64,000 nt of DNA from B1SED10-225 sp964501415 (GTDB lineage: Bacteria; Bacillota_I; Bacilli_A; Izemoplasmatales; Izemoplasmataceae): contig CAZCSL010000005.1 of assembly GCA_964501415.1 (NCBI GenBank), positions 10,705 through 74,704 on the forward strand. The letters run 5' to 3'. Position numbers and translations under genes: made by a program. The notes below the pieces were generated by a model that saw only the letters and a list, made by a program, of their open reading frames with translations, was not told the DNA's origin and made no database searches. Below are positions 52,601 through 60,772 of the stretch, piece by piece (position 1 is the first letter of the stretch; each line of letters begins with the position of its first letter).

Positions 52601-53559
52601 GAAATATTCGCCTCAATGATTTTAAGTTTATCAAAATCTCTAAAATGCAAGTACTTTTTGGCTAGAGATACTAAAGCCTCAAAGTCATCCTCAGGAATAT
52701 CAAAATTATCAATAGCCGCATAATACTTTAAAGAACGGACGATAGTGTCCTTAGGAATTAAACCAACAATTTCACTGCTTTGAATTTTAGCGTTAAAGCG
52801 TTTAGCTTCAAAAGCAACAACTTCATTTATGCGGTAAATGGGGTTTTGCTTATAGTTTAATATATTCATAGTCACTTGCACGTGGTTTCTTTCTTCTAAA
52901 AAGACGGGGCCTGCTTGAATATGTTTAAACCCTCCTGAAGAACCGCGAATCATCCGTGCAAGTTTTTTTGCTATGTCTAAATCATCGGTGCTTAAATCAA
53001 TATTATAGGCAATCAAAGGCAATCTAGCACCAACAGCCGTAACACCTGCTTTAGGATGTATTGCGGGTTTTCCATAGTCAGGATGCCATTGGTCTTCTTG
53101 AATCTTATCTTTCATGCCTTCAAATTCGCCTTTTCGAATATTAGGCAATCTTTTACGACCTTTTTTAACACTTGCCTCACCATACATAAAGATGGGAATA
53201 TCTAGTGCTTCTGCGACTTTTTCCCCTAAACGATGTGCGTATTTTACACAACTATCCATGTCAACGCCTTCAATAGGGATAAAGGGCACGACATCAATTG
53301 CACCCATACGGGGATGTTCACCTGATTGGTCATTCATATCAATTAAGTCACGAGCAACTTTCATAAAGGCTAAAAGGGGCTCCATCATTGCCTCAGGATC
53401 TCCTAATAGTGTCACGACTGTACGATTATAATCTTTGTCAGGTTCGTAACTGACCAAACTAAAGCCTGGTTGGTCCTTTAAAGGTGCAACAATCTTTTCT
53501 ACTTTGTCTAAATCTCTACCTTCAGAAAAATTTGGAACGCATTGTACAATTGGTTTCAT
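52597..53559 (-). CDS. ftcD: Glutamate formimidoyltransferase
   Basis: Moves the formimino group of formiminoglutamate to tetrahydrofolate, releasing glutamate. 320 residues, the stand-alone transferase without a cyclodeaminase half. Motifs: CVPNFSEGRDLDKVE at the start, NDQSGEHPRMGAIDVVPFIP (key GEHPRMGAIDVVPF), and GARLPLIAYNIDLST. One base separates it from hutU, and it overlaps hutI by 4 bases. Its presence with fchA, and no hutG, defines the folate-coupled branch of histidine degradation. Confidence 0.96.
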   Translation of the reverse strand: MKPIVQCVPNFSEGRDLDKVEKIVAPLKDQPGFSLVSYEPDKDYNRTVVTLLGDPEAMMEPLLAFMKVARDLIDMNDQSGEHPRMGAIDVVPFIPIEGVDMDSCVKYAHRLGEKVAEALDIPIFMYGEASVKKGRKRLPNIRKGEFEGMKDKIQEDQWHPDYGKPAIHPKAGVTAVGARLPLIAYNIDLSTDDLDIAKKLARMIRGSSGGFKHIQAGPVFLEERNHVQVTMNILNYKQNPIYRINEVVAFEAKRFNAKIQSSEIVGLIPKDTIVRSLKYYAAIDNFDIPEDDFEALVSLAKKYLHFRDFDKLKIIEANIS

Positions 53560-53560
53560 C

Positions 53561-55576
53561 TTAATAGCCTCCCTTTTTATAGTATTTATGAACCAATCTC
53601 TTTATTTCATTTTTATTTGATGCGAAAGGTAAGGTAACCTTACCCTCTTGGCGTTCATTAAATATGGCTGATGTTTCAATGGCATGTTCATTTTGAGCCC
53701 AAGCTCTTCGTGCCACACCACCCATGACGTCATACATCATCGCAGAACGAATGATCTCATCGATGCGCTTAGAACCATCCAAAACTAAGCCATAACCACC
53801 GTTTATAGCTTTTCCTATACCAACACCCCCACCGTTATGCAAAGCCGTTAAACTCATACCTCTAGCCGCATTACCGGCATAGATGTGCATCGCCATTTCG
53901 GCCATGATGTTGGAACCATCTTTAATATTTGAAGTTTCTCTAAATGGTGAATCTGTGCCGCCGGTATCATGATGATCGCGTCCAATCATGATGGGTCCAA
54001 TCTCTTGGTTTCTTACCATCTCATTAAACTTAAGGGCAATATCTCTGCGACCCCATGCATCTTGATACAAAATCCTTGCTTTAGTACCAACCACCAGTTG
54101 ATTAGCTTTTGCGTTTTTTATCCACTCATAATTATCTTTATCTTGAAACCGGCGTGCTGGGTCAATTATAGACATAGCCGCTTGGTCTGTCTTATCTAAA
54201 TCTGATTCTTTCCCCGATAAACAAACCCATCTAAAAGGGCCATAACCATAATCAAACAACACCGGTCCCATGATATCTTCTACATAACTTGGATAAACAA
54301 AGCCATCGACATCATTGGTTTTGTTTTTACAAATGGATGTAACACCAGCATCATAGACCGCCTTCATAAAGCTGTTACCATAATCAAAAAAGTACGTGCC
54401 TCTTTGAGATAAGTCTTCAATCAATTGATAATGATATTTCAATCCTTTATCTACATGGCTTTTAAAAGCTTCTTTATCTTCTTTTAAAAGCTTGGTTCGT
54501 GCCTCAAAACTTAACGTATGTGGTGTATACCCACCATCATAAACATTGTGACAGCTTGTTTGATCACTTAAAAGTTCTATATGAATTTGATGTTCAACCG
54601 CATAAGCAAGCAAATCAACGACGTTACCATGATAGGCAATCCCTATGGCTTCTTTTTCTTTTTTTGCTTTTAATGCTTTATCAAACGCCTCTTTAGGGGT
54701 TTTTGTAACAATATCTATCCAGCCTTGATCATGACGCGTCTTAATGCGTGAACTATCTACCTCAGCAATCAAACCAACGCCACCTGCAATTTTAGTTGCC
54801 TTACCCTGTGCACCACTCATACCACCAAGTCCGCTTGATACAAATAAAACACCTGCTAAATTAGCTGATTCATCGATACCAAGTTTAAGCCTTCCAGCGT
54901 TTAATAACGTTGAATACGTGCCATGGACAATACCTTGTGGACCGATATACATCCATCCCCCAGCCGTCATTTGTCCATAATTGGCAACGCCTAAACTTTG
55001 AGCTCTACTAAAAGAGGAAGGATGGTCATACTGACCGACCATTAATCCATTGCTTAACATTACACGCGGCGCATGTTTAAAAGATTTAAAAATACCAAGT
55101 GGATGTCCACTCATCAATACTAAGGTTTCATCTTCTTTTAGTATTTTCAAGTAGTGTTTGGTTAATTGATACTGCATCCAATTTTGAAAAACTTGACCAC
55201 TTTCACCATAGGTGACCAACTCATAAGGATACAAGGCAACATCAAAATCCAAATTGTTATCTATCATCACTTGAAACGCCTTTCCTTCAATCGTTTCACC
55301 TTGATAGTTATCAATGGGTAATCCCTTAATAGGGCCCTTAGGTCTAAATCTATATCCATAAATTCTGCCGTATGTTAGTAGTTCATCTAAGAACTCTTCA
55401 GCCAAATCATCTTGCCAATCCTTTGGGATATAACGTAGTGCATTGTTTAAAGCTAACATCGTTTCATCTTCTGAAAGCGAAAAATCCCGTTTAGGCGCTC
55501 TTCGAATTCCTTTTTCAAAAGGTTTTTGTTCAGGTAATGCATTGTAAATGTTTCTAAGATCTATCGTTTTTTCCAT
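53561..55576 (-). CDS. hutU: Urocanate hydratase, long form
   Basis: NAD-dependent hydration of urocanate to imidazolone propionate. 671 residues from ATG 55576 (GGAGG 7 bases upstream). Longer than the roughly 550-residue Bacillus enzyme, matching a long form seen in some anaerobes. Landmarks: GQMTAGGWMYIGPQGIVHGT (key TAGGWMYIGPQG), VSSGLGGMSGAQ (NAD loop), IGRDHHDTGGTDSPFRET and GMSLTALHNGGGVGIG. It overlaps the end of hutH by 16 bases. Confidence 0.95.
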   Translation of the reverse strand: MEKTIDLRNIYNALPEQKPFEKGIRRAPKRDFSLSEDETMLALNNALRYIPKDWQDDLAEEFLDELLTYGRIYGYRFRPKGPIKGLPIDNYQGETIEGKAFQVMIDNNLDFDVALYPYELVTYGESGQVFQNWMQYQLTKHYLKILKEDETLVLMSGHPLGIFKSFKHAPRVMLSNGLMVGQYDHPSSFSRAQSLGVANYGQMTAGGWMYIGPQGIVHGTYSTLLNAGRLKLGIDESANLAGVLFVSSGLGGMSGAQGKATKIAGGVGLIAEVDSSRIKTRHDQGWIDIVTKTPKEAFDKALKAKKEKEAIGIAYHGNVVDLLAYAVEHQIHIELLSDQTSCHNVYDGGYTPHTLSFEARTKLLKEDKEAFKSHVDKGLKYHYQLIEDLSQRGTYFFDYGNSFMKAVYDAGVTSICKNKTNDVDGFVYPSYVEDIMGPVLFDYGYGPFRWVCLSGKESDLDKTDQAAMSIIDPARRFQDKDNYEWIKNAKANQLVVGTKARILYQDAWGRRDIALKFNEMVRNQEIGPIMIGRDHHDTGGTDSPFRETSNIKDGSNIMAEMAMHIYAGNAARGMSLTALHNGGGVGIGKAINGGYGLVLDGSKRIDEIIRSAMMYDVMGGVARRAWAQNEHAIETSAIFNERQEGKVTLPFASNKNEIKRLVHKYYKKGGY

Positions 55577-57090
55577 AGCCATGCCTCCAATACCTCATCC
55601 GTAATTTTATCTTCAATCAAACAGGTTTCAACAAAATCCATATAAGGCTGCATCATGGTGTCCTCCTCAATAAAGGGAACGCCGGATCGAATGATATCGT
55701 AAGCTTTACGACATACGCTACCGCATGCATTTAACCCTTGGAAATCCAATGCCTGAGCAGCCGTAAACATTTCTAAAGCAATGACTTTCCGTGTGTGTTC
55801 CATCACTTTAGCAAGTTTTCTAGCTGCGATGGTTCCCATCGATACGTGGTCTTCTTTATTAGCACTAGAAGGAATAGAATCAACGCTTGCCGGATGAGTC
55901 AAAACCTTGTTTTCACTTACTAAAGAAGCTGCAACATACTGAACGATCATAAACCCCGAATTTCTTCCTTTGTATTTTGCCAAAAAGGGTGGAAACATCT
56001 TGTTAATGTCGGTATTTACCATACGCTCCAAACGTCTCTCAGATATATTAGCTAACTCGTGTACGGCAATGGCAAGGTAATCAAAAACCATCGCAACAGG
56101 TTGGCCATGGAAATTACCTGCGCTCAAAACATCCTCTTCTTTTGTAAACAACAATGGATTATCTGTAGCTGAATTCATCTCTATTTCAATTTTATTTAGT
56201 GCATATTCCAAAGCATCCAAAGTAGCACCATGTACTTGTGGTATGCATCTAAGACTATACGCATCTTGGATATGATCATCCCCTTGATGTGAAACATTCT
56301 TAGAGTCTTTTATGGTATGACGCATCATCCCAGCTACACGTAATTGTCCGTGGTGGGGTCTAGCGTTATGAATGCGCTCATCAAATACATCACAAATCCC
56401 TTTTAAAGCTTCAAAACTCATCGTCGCGCTTATGATAGCATGTTTAAACGTTTTAAATGCATCATAAGTAGCCAAGGCTCCTACACTAACCATCGCTTGC
56501 GTTCCGTTAATCAATGCTAATCCCTCTTTAGCTTCAAGCCTATCCAACGGCTTGATATTTGCTTTTTGCAGACCTTTTTTGGCACTTTGACGTTCATTTT
56601 GGTAGATAACTTCTCCTTCACCAAGCAAAGGTAAAGCCATATGTGCTAAGGGCACTAAATCTCCAGATGCCCCTAAAGATCCTTGAGAATAAACTACGGG
56701 TATCAAATCTTTATTTAAAAACTCACAAAGCTTCTCTATCACTTCAATACGGATACCACTATAGCCTTTGATCAATGCATTGACCCGAAGCAATAGCATG
56801 CCACGAACAACATCATTATCAAAAAGCTCTCCTGTGCCACAAGCGTGTGACAACAATAGGTTCTTCTGTAAGTCTGATAACTCTTCATTCTTGATTCGAA
56901 TATCACTAAGTTTGCCAAACCCTGTGTTTATTCCATATACGACACGATTATCCTGAATGTGTTTTTCAACTAATTGATGCGCTTTATTTACTCTAAAAAT
57001 AGCTTTCTCATCAAGAGCTACTTTTTGTTTGTCTCTAACTACAGCAATAAATTGTTCAAGATCTAATGATTCACCATCTAATATAATCAT
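55561..57090 (-). CDS. hutH: Histidine ammonia-lyase
   Basis: Deaminates L-histidine to urocanate. 509 residues from ATG 57090, with AAAGGAGG upstream; a 16-residue extension to 57138 would swallow that SD. The MIO prosthetic group forms from Ala-Ser-Gly at residues 141-143 in GSLGASGDLVPLAHM. Other motifs: VYGINTGFGKLSD and the C-terminal SSANKEDHVSMG. First gene of a tight five-gene operon. A CcpA-like cre site and a 16-bp palindrome overlap its promoter. Confidence 0.97.
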   Translation of the reverse strand: MIILDGESLDLEQFIAVVRDKQKVALDEKAIFRVNKAHQLVEKHIQDNRVVYGINTGFGKLSDIRIKNEELSDLQKNLLLSHACGTGELFDNDVVRGMLLLRVNALIKGYSGIRIEVIEKLCEFLNKDLIPVVYSQGSLGASGDLVPLAHMALPLLGEGEVIYQNERQSAKKGLQKANIKPLDRLEAKEGLALINGTQAMVSVGALATYDAFKTFKHAIISATMSFEALKGICDVFDERIHNARPHHGQLRVAGMMRHTIKDSKNVSHQGDDHIQDAYSLRCIPQVHGATLDALEYALNKIEIEMNSATDNPLLFTKEEDVLSAGNFHGQPVAMVFDYLAIAVHELANISERRLERMVNTDINKMFPPFLAKYKGRNSGFMIVQYVAASLVSENKVLTHPASVDSIPSSANKEDHVSMGTIAARKLAKVMEHTRKVIALEMFTAAQALDFQGLNACGSVCRKAYDIIRSGVPFIEEDTMMQPYMDFVETCLIEDKITDEVLEAWLWKKR

Positions 57091-57117
57091 CTTGTATCCT
57101 CCTTTAACATCGGCTAT

Positions 57118-57165
57118 ATAATAGCATATACACCACAAAAATAAAAGCGTTTACAGCATTGTAAA
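57118..57165 (-). promoter_or_regulatory. hut promoter region with cre-like site and 16-bp palindrome
   Basis: -10 TATTAT at 57123-57118, with a weak -35 near 57146-57141. TGTAAACGCTTTTA (57155-57142) fits the catabolite-responsive element consensus except at one position and covers the -35. A perfect palindrome TTTACA-GCAT-TGTAAA (57150-57165) overlaps the cre. Together they suggest CcpA repression plus a second, unnamed regulator. Confidence 0.68.
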
Positions 57166-57213
57166 TGAATTTGAAAACACTTCAAAATTAAAACTTTTAG
57201 GCCTATTGAATCA

Positions 57214-57252
57214 ACATAAAAAAAAGAAACCGATTTACTCATGGTTTCTTTT
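57214..57252 (-). terminator. Terminator of the tRNA Tyr-Trp pair
   Basis: Arms AAAAGAAACC (57222-57231) and GGTTTCTTTT (57243-57252), 11-base loop, T run on the minus strand. Confidence 0.85.
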
Positions 57253-57261
57253 AAATACAGT

Positions 57262-57336
57262 TGGCAGGGGTGACAGGATTCGAACCCGTACTAACGGTTT
57301 TGGAGACCGCTGTGCTACCATTAACACCACACCCCT
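57262..57336 (-). tRNA. tRNA-Trp (CCA)
   Basis: 75-base cloverleaf; anticodon CCA in loop CTCCAAA; acceptor AGGGGTG pairs with CACCCCT; CCA tail encoded. Reads UGG only, in keeping with TGA as a stop codon. Confidence 0.96.
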
Positions 57337-57340
57337 AGGA

Positions 57341-57425
57341 TGGTGGAGGGGGACGGATTTGAACCGCCGAACCCTGAGGGAGCAGATTTACAGTCTGCCG
57401 CGTTTAGCCACTTCGCTACCCCTCC
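57341..57425 (-). tRNA. tRNA-Tyr (GTA)
   Basis: 85-base cloverleaf with a long variable arm, anticodon GTA in loop CTGTAAA, acceptor GGAGGGG, CCA tail encoded. Confidence 0.96.
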
Positions 57426-57460
57426 AAAATAAAAAAATATCCATCATTTAGCGCTAATAC

Positions 57461-57489
57461 ATTATAGCAAAAGAAGATTTATAAATCAA
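57461..57489 (-). promoter_or_regulatory. Promoter of tRNA Tyr-Trp
   Basis: -35 TTGATT (57489-57484), 17-base spacer, -10 TATAAT (57466-57461). Confidence 0.85.
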
Positions 57490-57507
57490 CATCTATCGCT
57501 TCATTTT

Positions 57508-57536
57508 CCAAAAATAAAAGGGCTGTAGCTCAGCCC
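57508..57536 (-). terminator. Terminator of arsR-copA
   Basis: Arms GGGCTG (57520-57525) and CAGCCC (57531-57536), 5-base loop, then TTTTATTTTT on the minus strand. Confidence 0.88.
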
Positions 57537-57538
57537 AA

Positions 57539-59932
57539 TTATTCAGTAACAACCGTATAGCCTTTAGCTTCAATAATCTCCTTAACAGGATTAACATCCT
57601 CAGCTTCTAGGCGTACAACACCTTGATCCAAATCAACTTCGACAGAATCATATCCTGCTTCTGTTAGTGCGGTTTCTACGGTTTTTTTACAATGATTGCA
57701 TGTCATGCCATTTACTTTTAATTCCATAGTATGAAGGTTTCCTCCTTTTTCTGGTTTAAAATCTGGCAGCTTTGTCGTTTTTAGGCGTAAGGCATTCAGG
57801 ACCACGGCAATTGAGGAAAAGCCCATAGCAACAGCGGCAAGTACCATAGATAAGTATCCCATGGCGGCAAGTGGTATAGCAACAAAGTTATAAGAAAAGG
57901 CCCAAAAGAAATTTTGGTGAATGTTTCTTAATGTTGCTTTAGACATCTCGATGGCTTTAATCACCAAGCCTAAATCATGACTCATTAAAGTAACATCACT
58001 TGAATCAATAGCTACATCTGTACCATAGCCCATCGCAATCCCGATATCCGCAAGCTTTAAAGCAGGCGCATCATTAATACCATCACCCACAAAAGCAACA
58101 ATCAGACCTTCTTCTTGCAACGTTTCAACAATATTCGCCTTTTCATGTGGTAAGACCTCTGCATAGACTTTGTCTATCCCTAATTCTTTAGCGATGGCCG
58201 TAGCAACCTTTTCATGATCCCCGGTAATCATTACCGTCTTAAGTCCTCGGGCTTGCATCGCTTTTATGACATCTTTTGATGTTTCCTTTAATTCGTCTCT
58301 AACCGCATAAGCAGCAATGCATTCACCTTCTATTGATACGTAGTTTACCGTCTTGGCCTCATCAAGCCATTTGGTCGCGTCTGCATGATATTCATCGGTT
58401 TTAATATCTAACTCGTCCATGAGTTTTTTTGAGCCAACCGCTACGTGTTTGTCTCCAACTTGTGCGTGAATTCCTTTTCCTTTCACTGTCGTAAACGATT
58501 CAACCAAAAGCTTTTCGCCTTTTTGGTCATTCGCATAAGCTTTAAGCGCTAAACTGATTGGATGGGTCGATTCGTTTTCCAACCAATAAACATATCTTAA
58601 CGCTTTTTCATCACCTTTAAAGTCTGTTACTTCTGGTTTTCCATAGGTTAAGGTTCCCGTCTTGTCAAAAGCGATTGCCTCAATTTTATTGGCAAGTTCA
58701 AAAAATTCTCCGCCTTTGTACAAAATATGATGCTGGGCAGCCTTCCCGTTTCCAACCAAAATACTGGTTGGGGTAGCCAATCCCAAAGCACAAGGACAGC
58801 TGATGACCAATATGGCAACACTACGTGTGAATGAAGGTTCAAAAGCAAAATTAAGAACAAAGAAGTGCAATAAGAAGTTAAAAATAGCAATACTTACAAC
58901 TAAAGGTACAAACCAAGCAGCTATTTTATCGGCAGTGCGTTGTATCGGTAATTTTTTAGCGCTGGCTTCTTCAACCGTTGAGATGATTTGCGATAACATC
59001 GTATCGCTACCGACTTTGGTTGTCTTAATCGTGATACTTTCTTCGGTGTTGAGCGTGGCCCCAATAACGTTTTGATTCTTGTCTTTTAAAACCGGAATAC
59101 TCTCACCTGTAATCATGGATTCATCGACGTAAGAAGAGCCTTTTACGATGATGCCATCCACAGGAATTTTTTCATGCGGTTTTACCAAAATATGATCGCC
59201 TACTTCTACCATTTCAATAGGCACCATTTTTTCTTCACCATCTTGGATAATTCTGGCTTCTTTCGCACCAAGATTCAACAATTCTACCAAAGCATCCGTA
59301 GTTTTCTCTTTTGCAACATGTTCAAAATAATTACCAAGCAATACCATTGAGATAATTAGGGCACTAATCTCAAAATAATACTCTGGATGCATCATCGTCT
59401 CAACAAATGTATGTTGATAAAGTAAATACATACTGTATAAATAGGCACTCGTAGTCCCTAAGACCACCAATATATCCATACCTAAAACTTTCTTTTTAAT
59501 CGCGCGATAAGCTGAAACATAGAATCGTTTACCAATATAAAACTGAACCACACCACTTACAACCAATTGAAACCAACCGTTCATCAAAATAGCCGGAACA
59601 AACAAAAAGTCAAAAAGCGGGATATGGCCAAACATAGCCCACAAAAGAGGTAGTGAGAAGGCCAGTGATATCATGACTTCCCGTTTCATCTTATGACGAA
59701 TTCGTTCATTATCATTGAGTTGGTCATCCAGTAATGCCTTATATCCAGCATCATTAATGCGTTGCGCAATATCGCTTAAATCTATTTTATCTGGATCATA
59801 TTCGGCCAAGACTTTTCCAGCTCCTACATTGACACTGACACTGACACTATCCATATCTGAAAAAGAGTTTTCTATTGTTTTAGCGCACATCGCGCAGGTC
59901 ATGCCTTCGACTTTTATGGCTTTTTTAATCAT
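57539..59932 (-). CDS. copA: Copper-translocating P1B-ATPase with N- and C-terminal metal-binding domains
   Basis: 797-residue copper exporter. The N-terminal HMA domain (about 3-68) has GMTCAMC. Eight membrane helices include the ion-channel motif SCPCALGLATP (near 377); the phosphorylation site DKTGTLT is near 424 and the hinge GDGINDAPAL near 616. After helix 8 and a linker (KPEKGGNLHT) comes a second HMA domain (736-797) with GMTCNHC, equal in length and layout to a free CopZ chaperone. An AAAGGAGG sits in the linker DNA 13 bases before an internal ATG (57727). Coupled to the ArsR-type regulator by a 4-base overlap. Confidence 0.95.
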   Translation of the reverse strand: MIKKAIKVEGMTCAMCAKTIENSFSDMDSVSVSVNVGAGKVLAEYDPDKIDLSDIAQRINDAGYKALLDDQLNDNERIRHKMKREVMISLAFSLPLLWAMFGHIPLFDFLFVPAILMNGWFQLVVSGVVQFYIGKRFYVSAYRAIKKKVLGMDILVVLGTTSAYLYSMYLLYQHTFVETMMHPEYYFEISALIISMVLLGNYFEHVAKEKTTDALVELLNLGAKEARIIQDGEEKMVPIEMVEVGDHILVKPHEKIPVDGIIVKGSSYVDESMITGESIPVLKDKNQNVIGATLNTEESITIKTTKVGSDTMLSQIISTVEEASAKKLPIQRTADKIAAWFVPLVVSIAIFNFLLHFFVLNFAFEPSFTRSVAILVISCPCALGLATPTSILVGNGKAAQHHILYKGGEFFELANKIEAIAFDKTGTLTYGKPEVTDFKGDEKALRYVYWLENESTHPISLALKAYANDQKGEKLLVESFTTVKGKGIHAQVGDKHVAVGSKKLMDELDIKTDEYHADATKWLDEAKTVNYVSIEGECIAAYAVRDELKETSKDVIKAMQARGLKTVMITGDHEKVATAIAKELGIDKVYAEVLPHEKANIVETLQEEGLIVAFVGDGINDAPALKLADIGIAMGYGTDVAIDSSDVTLMSHDLGLVIKAIEMSKATLRNIHQNFFWAFSYNFVAIPLAAMGYLSMVLAAVAMGFSSIAVVLNALRLKTTKLPDFKPEKGGNLHTMELKVNGMTCNHCKKTVETALTEAGYDSVEVDLDQGVVRLEAEDVNPVKEIIEAKGYTVVTE

Positions 59933-60300
59933 GACAAGCTCTCCTTTTTAAACACGTTACACACATAAATATTATTATCTTTCGTCTTTTCATGTTCCAT
60001 TAATCGTCCATAATCCTTTTTCAAAACTGGGTGTTTTTGTCTGTTCAATCGAATAATCTCAAGCCATGCGGGTTCTTTAGCAAAAGCCTCCGACAAATAA
60101 TAAAAGACACGTTGTTTTTCCCGTCTAGAAAAGACGATTCCAGCCTTTTTTAATTTATTAAGATGTTTCGAAATATTAACTTGTTTTATACTGAGTATTT
60201 CCTCAAGTTCACAAACGCATAATTCGTTTTCATCCAAAAGACTAACCATGCGTAACCTTGTTTCATGAGATAGTTGTTGAAACCAATCAAAAACTTCCAT
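59929..60300 (-). CDS. ArsR/SmtB-family metal-responsive regulator
   Basis: 123 residues. Winged-helix with the alpha-3 metal site ELCVCELEEIL (Cys-x-Cys at about 27-30), recognition helix VNISKHLNKLKKAGIV and wing RREKQRVFYYL. An added C-terminal tail carries a third cysteine (NIYVCNVF). It is the first gene of the operon with copA, overlapping it by 4 bases, so copper or another thiophilic metal is the probable inducer. A 20-bp palindrome at its promoter is the likely operator. Confidence 0.92.
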   Translation of the reverse strand: MEVFDWFQQLSHETRLRMVSLLDENELCVCELEEILSIKQVNISKHLNKLKKAGIVFSRREKQRVFYYLSEAFAKEPAWLEIIRLNRQKHPVLKKDYGRLMEHEKTKDNNIYVCNVFKKESLS

Positions 60301-60328
60301 ATAGCACCTCGGTTAATAATCTATCAAC

Positions 60329-60364
60329 ATTATAATATAGACTTATATGCCTTCAAAGGCATAT
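60329..60364 (-). promoter_or_regulatory. arsR-copA promoter with 20-bp palindromic operator
   Basis: -10 TATAAT (60334-60329), 16-base spacer, -35 TTGAAG (60356-60351). The palindrome with arms ATATGCCTT (60345-60353) and AAGGCATAT (60356-60364) covers the -35. Confidence 0.85.
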
Positions 60365-60373
60365 GCGTTTTTA

Positions 60374-60402
60374 TTGCTAAAATAAATTCTTAAAGCTATA
60401 AT
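60374..60402 (+). promoter_or_regulatory. Divergent promoter of the thioredoxin-like gene
   Basis: -35 TTGCTA (60374-60379), 17-base spacer, -10 TATAAT (60397-60402). The arsR palindrome ends 10 bases upstream of this -35. Confidence 0.75.
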
Positions 60403-60430
60403 CGTATTGATTAAAACCGAGGAGAAAAAA

Positions 60431-60757
60431 ATGACAACTATCACAAATTATGAAGACCTTAATAATACCATTCAAAAAGACTTTGTTTTGGTAATTGCCA
60501 AAACAAAAACTTGTACCATCTGTAAAACCATTGATTGGCAGTTTAAACATCAAATAAAGCATTATGAAAGCTTAGAAAAATTTGAAGTTTATATCGAAGA
60601 TGTAGAACGATTTAGAGGTGAACACATGGTTTTCAGTGTTCCAACAATCTTGTTCTTTTCAGAAGGAAAAGAACTGCTTAGGCAATCTCGCTTTTTTAAT
60701 TTTGATATGATTAACAGATTGATAGAAACTTATAGACCATTAAAAAACACTCTTTAA
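60431..60757 (+). CDS. Thioredoxin-like protein
   Basis: 108 residues from ATG 60431 (GAGGAG 6 bases upstream). Thioredoxin fold with the redox pair CTIC at residues 28-31 in KTKTCTICKTID, then the cis-proline strand VFSVPTILFF. The active-site spacer differs from the classical CGPC. Cytoplasmic, no signal peptide. Divergent from arsR-copA and sharing the intergenic region with its operator, so a role in thiol or metal stress is plausible but not shown. Confidence 0.88.
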   Translation: MTTITNYEDLNNTIQKDFVLVIAKTKTCTICKTIDWQFKHQIKHYESLEKFEVYIEDVERFRGEHMVFSVPTILFFSEGKELLRQSRFFNFDMINRLIETYRPLKNTL

Positions 60758-60772
60758 TATCAGAGTGTTTTT
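60743..60772. terminator. Bidirectional terminator
   Basis: 11-bp arms AAAAACACTCT (60743-60753) and AGAGTGTTTTT (60762-60772), 8-base loop, for the converging thioredoxin-like and thioesterase genes. Confidence 0.9.

Noticed and set aside
57206..57451. 81-codon open frame on the plus strand
   Set aside because: It is antisense to tRNA-Trp and tRNA-Tyr and has no other support.
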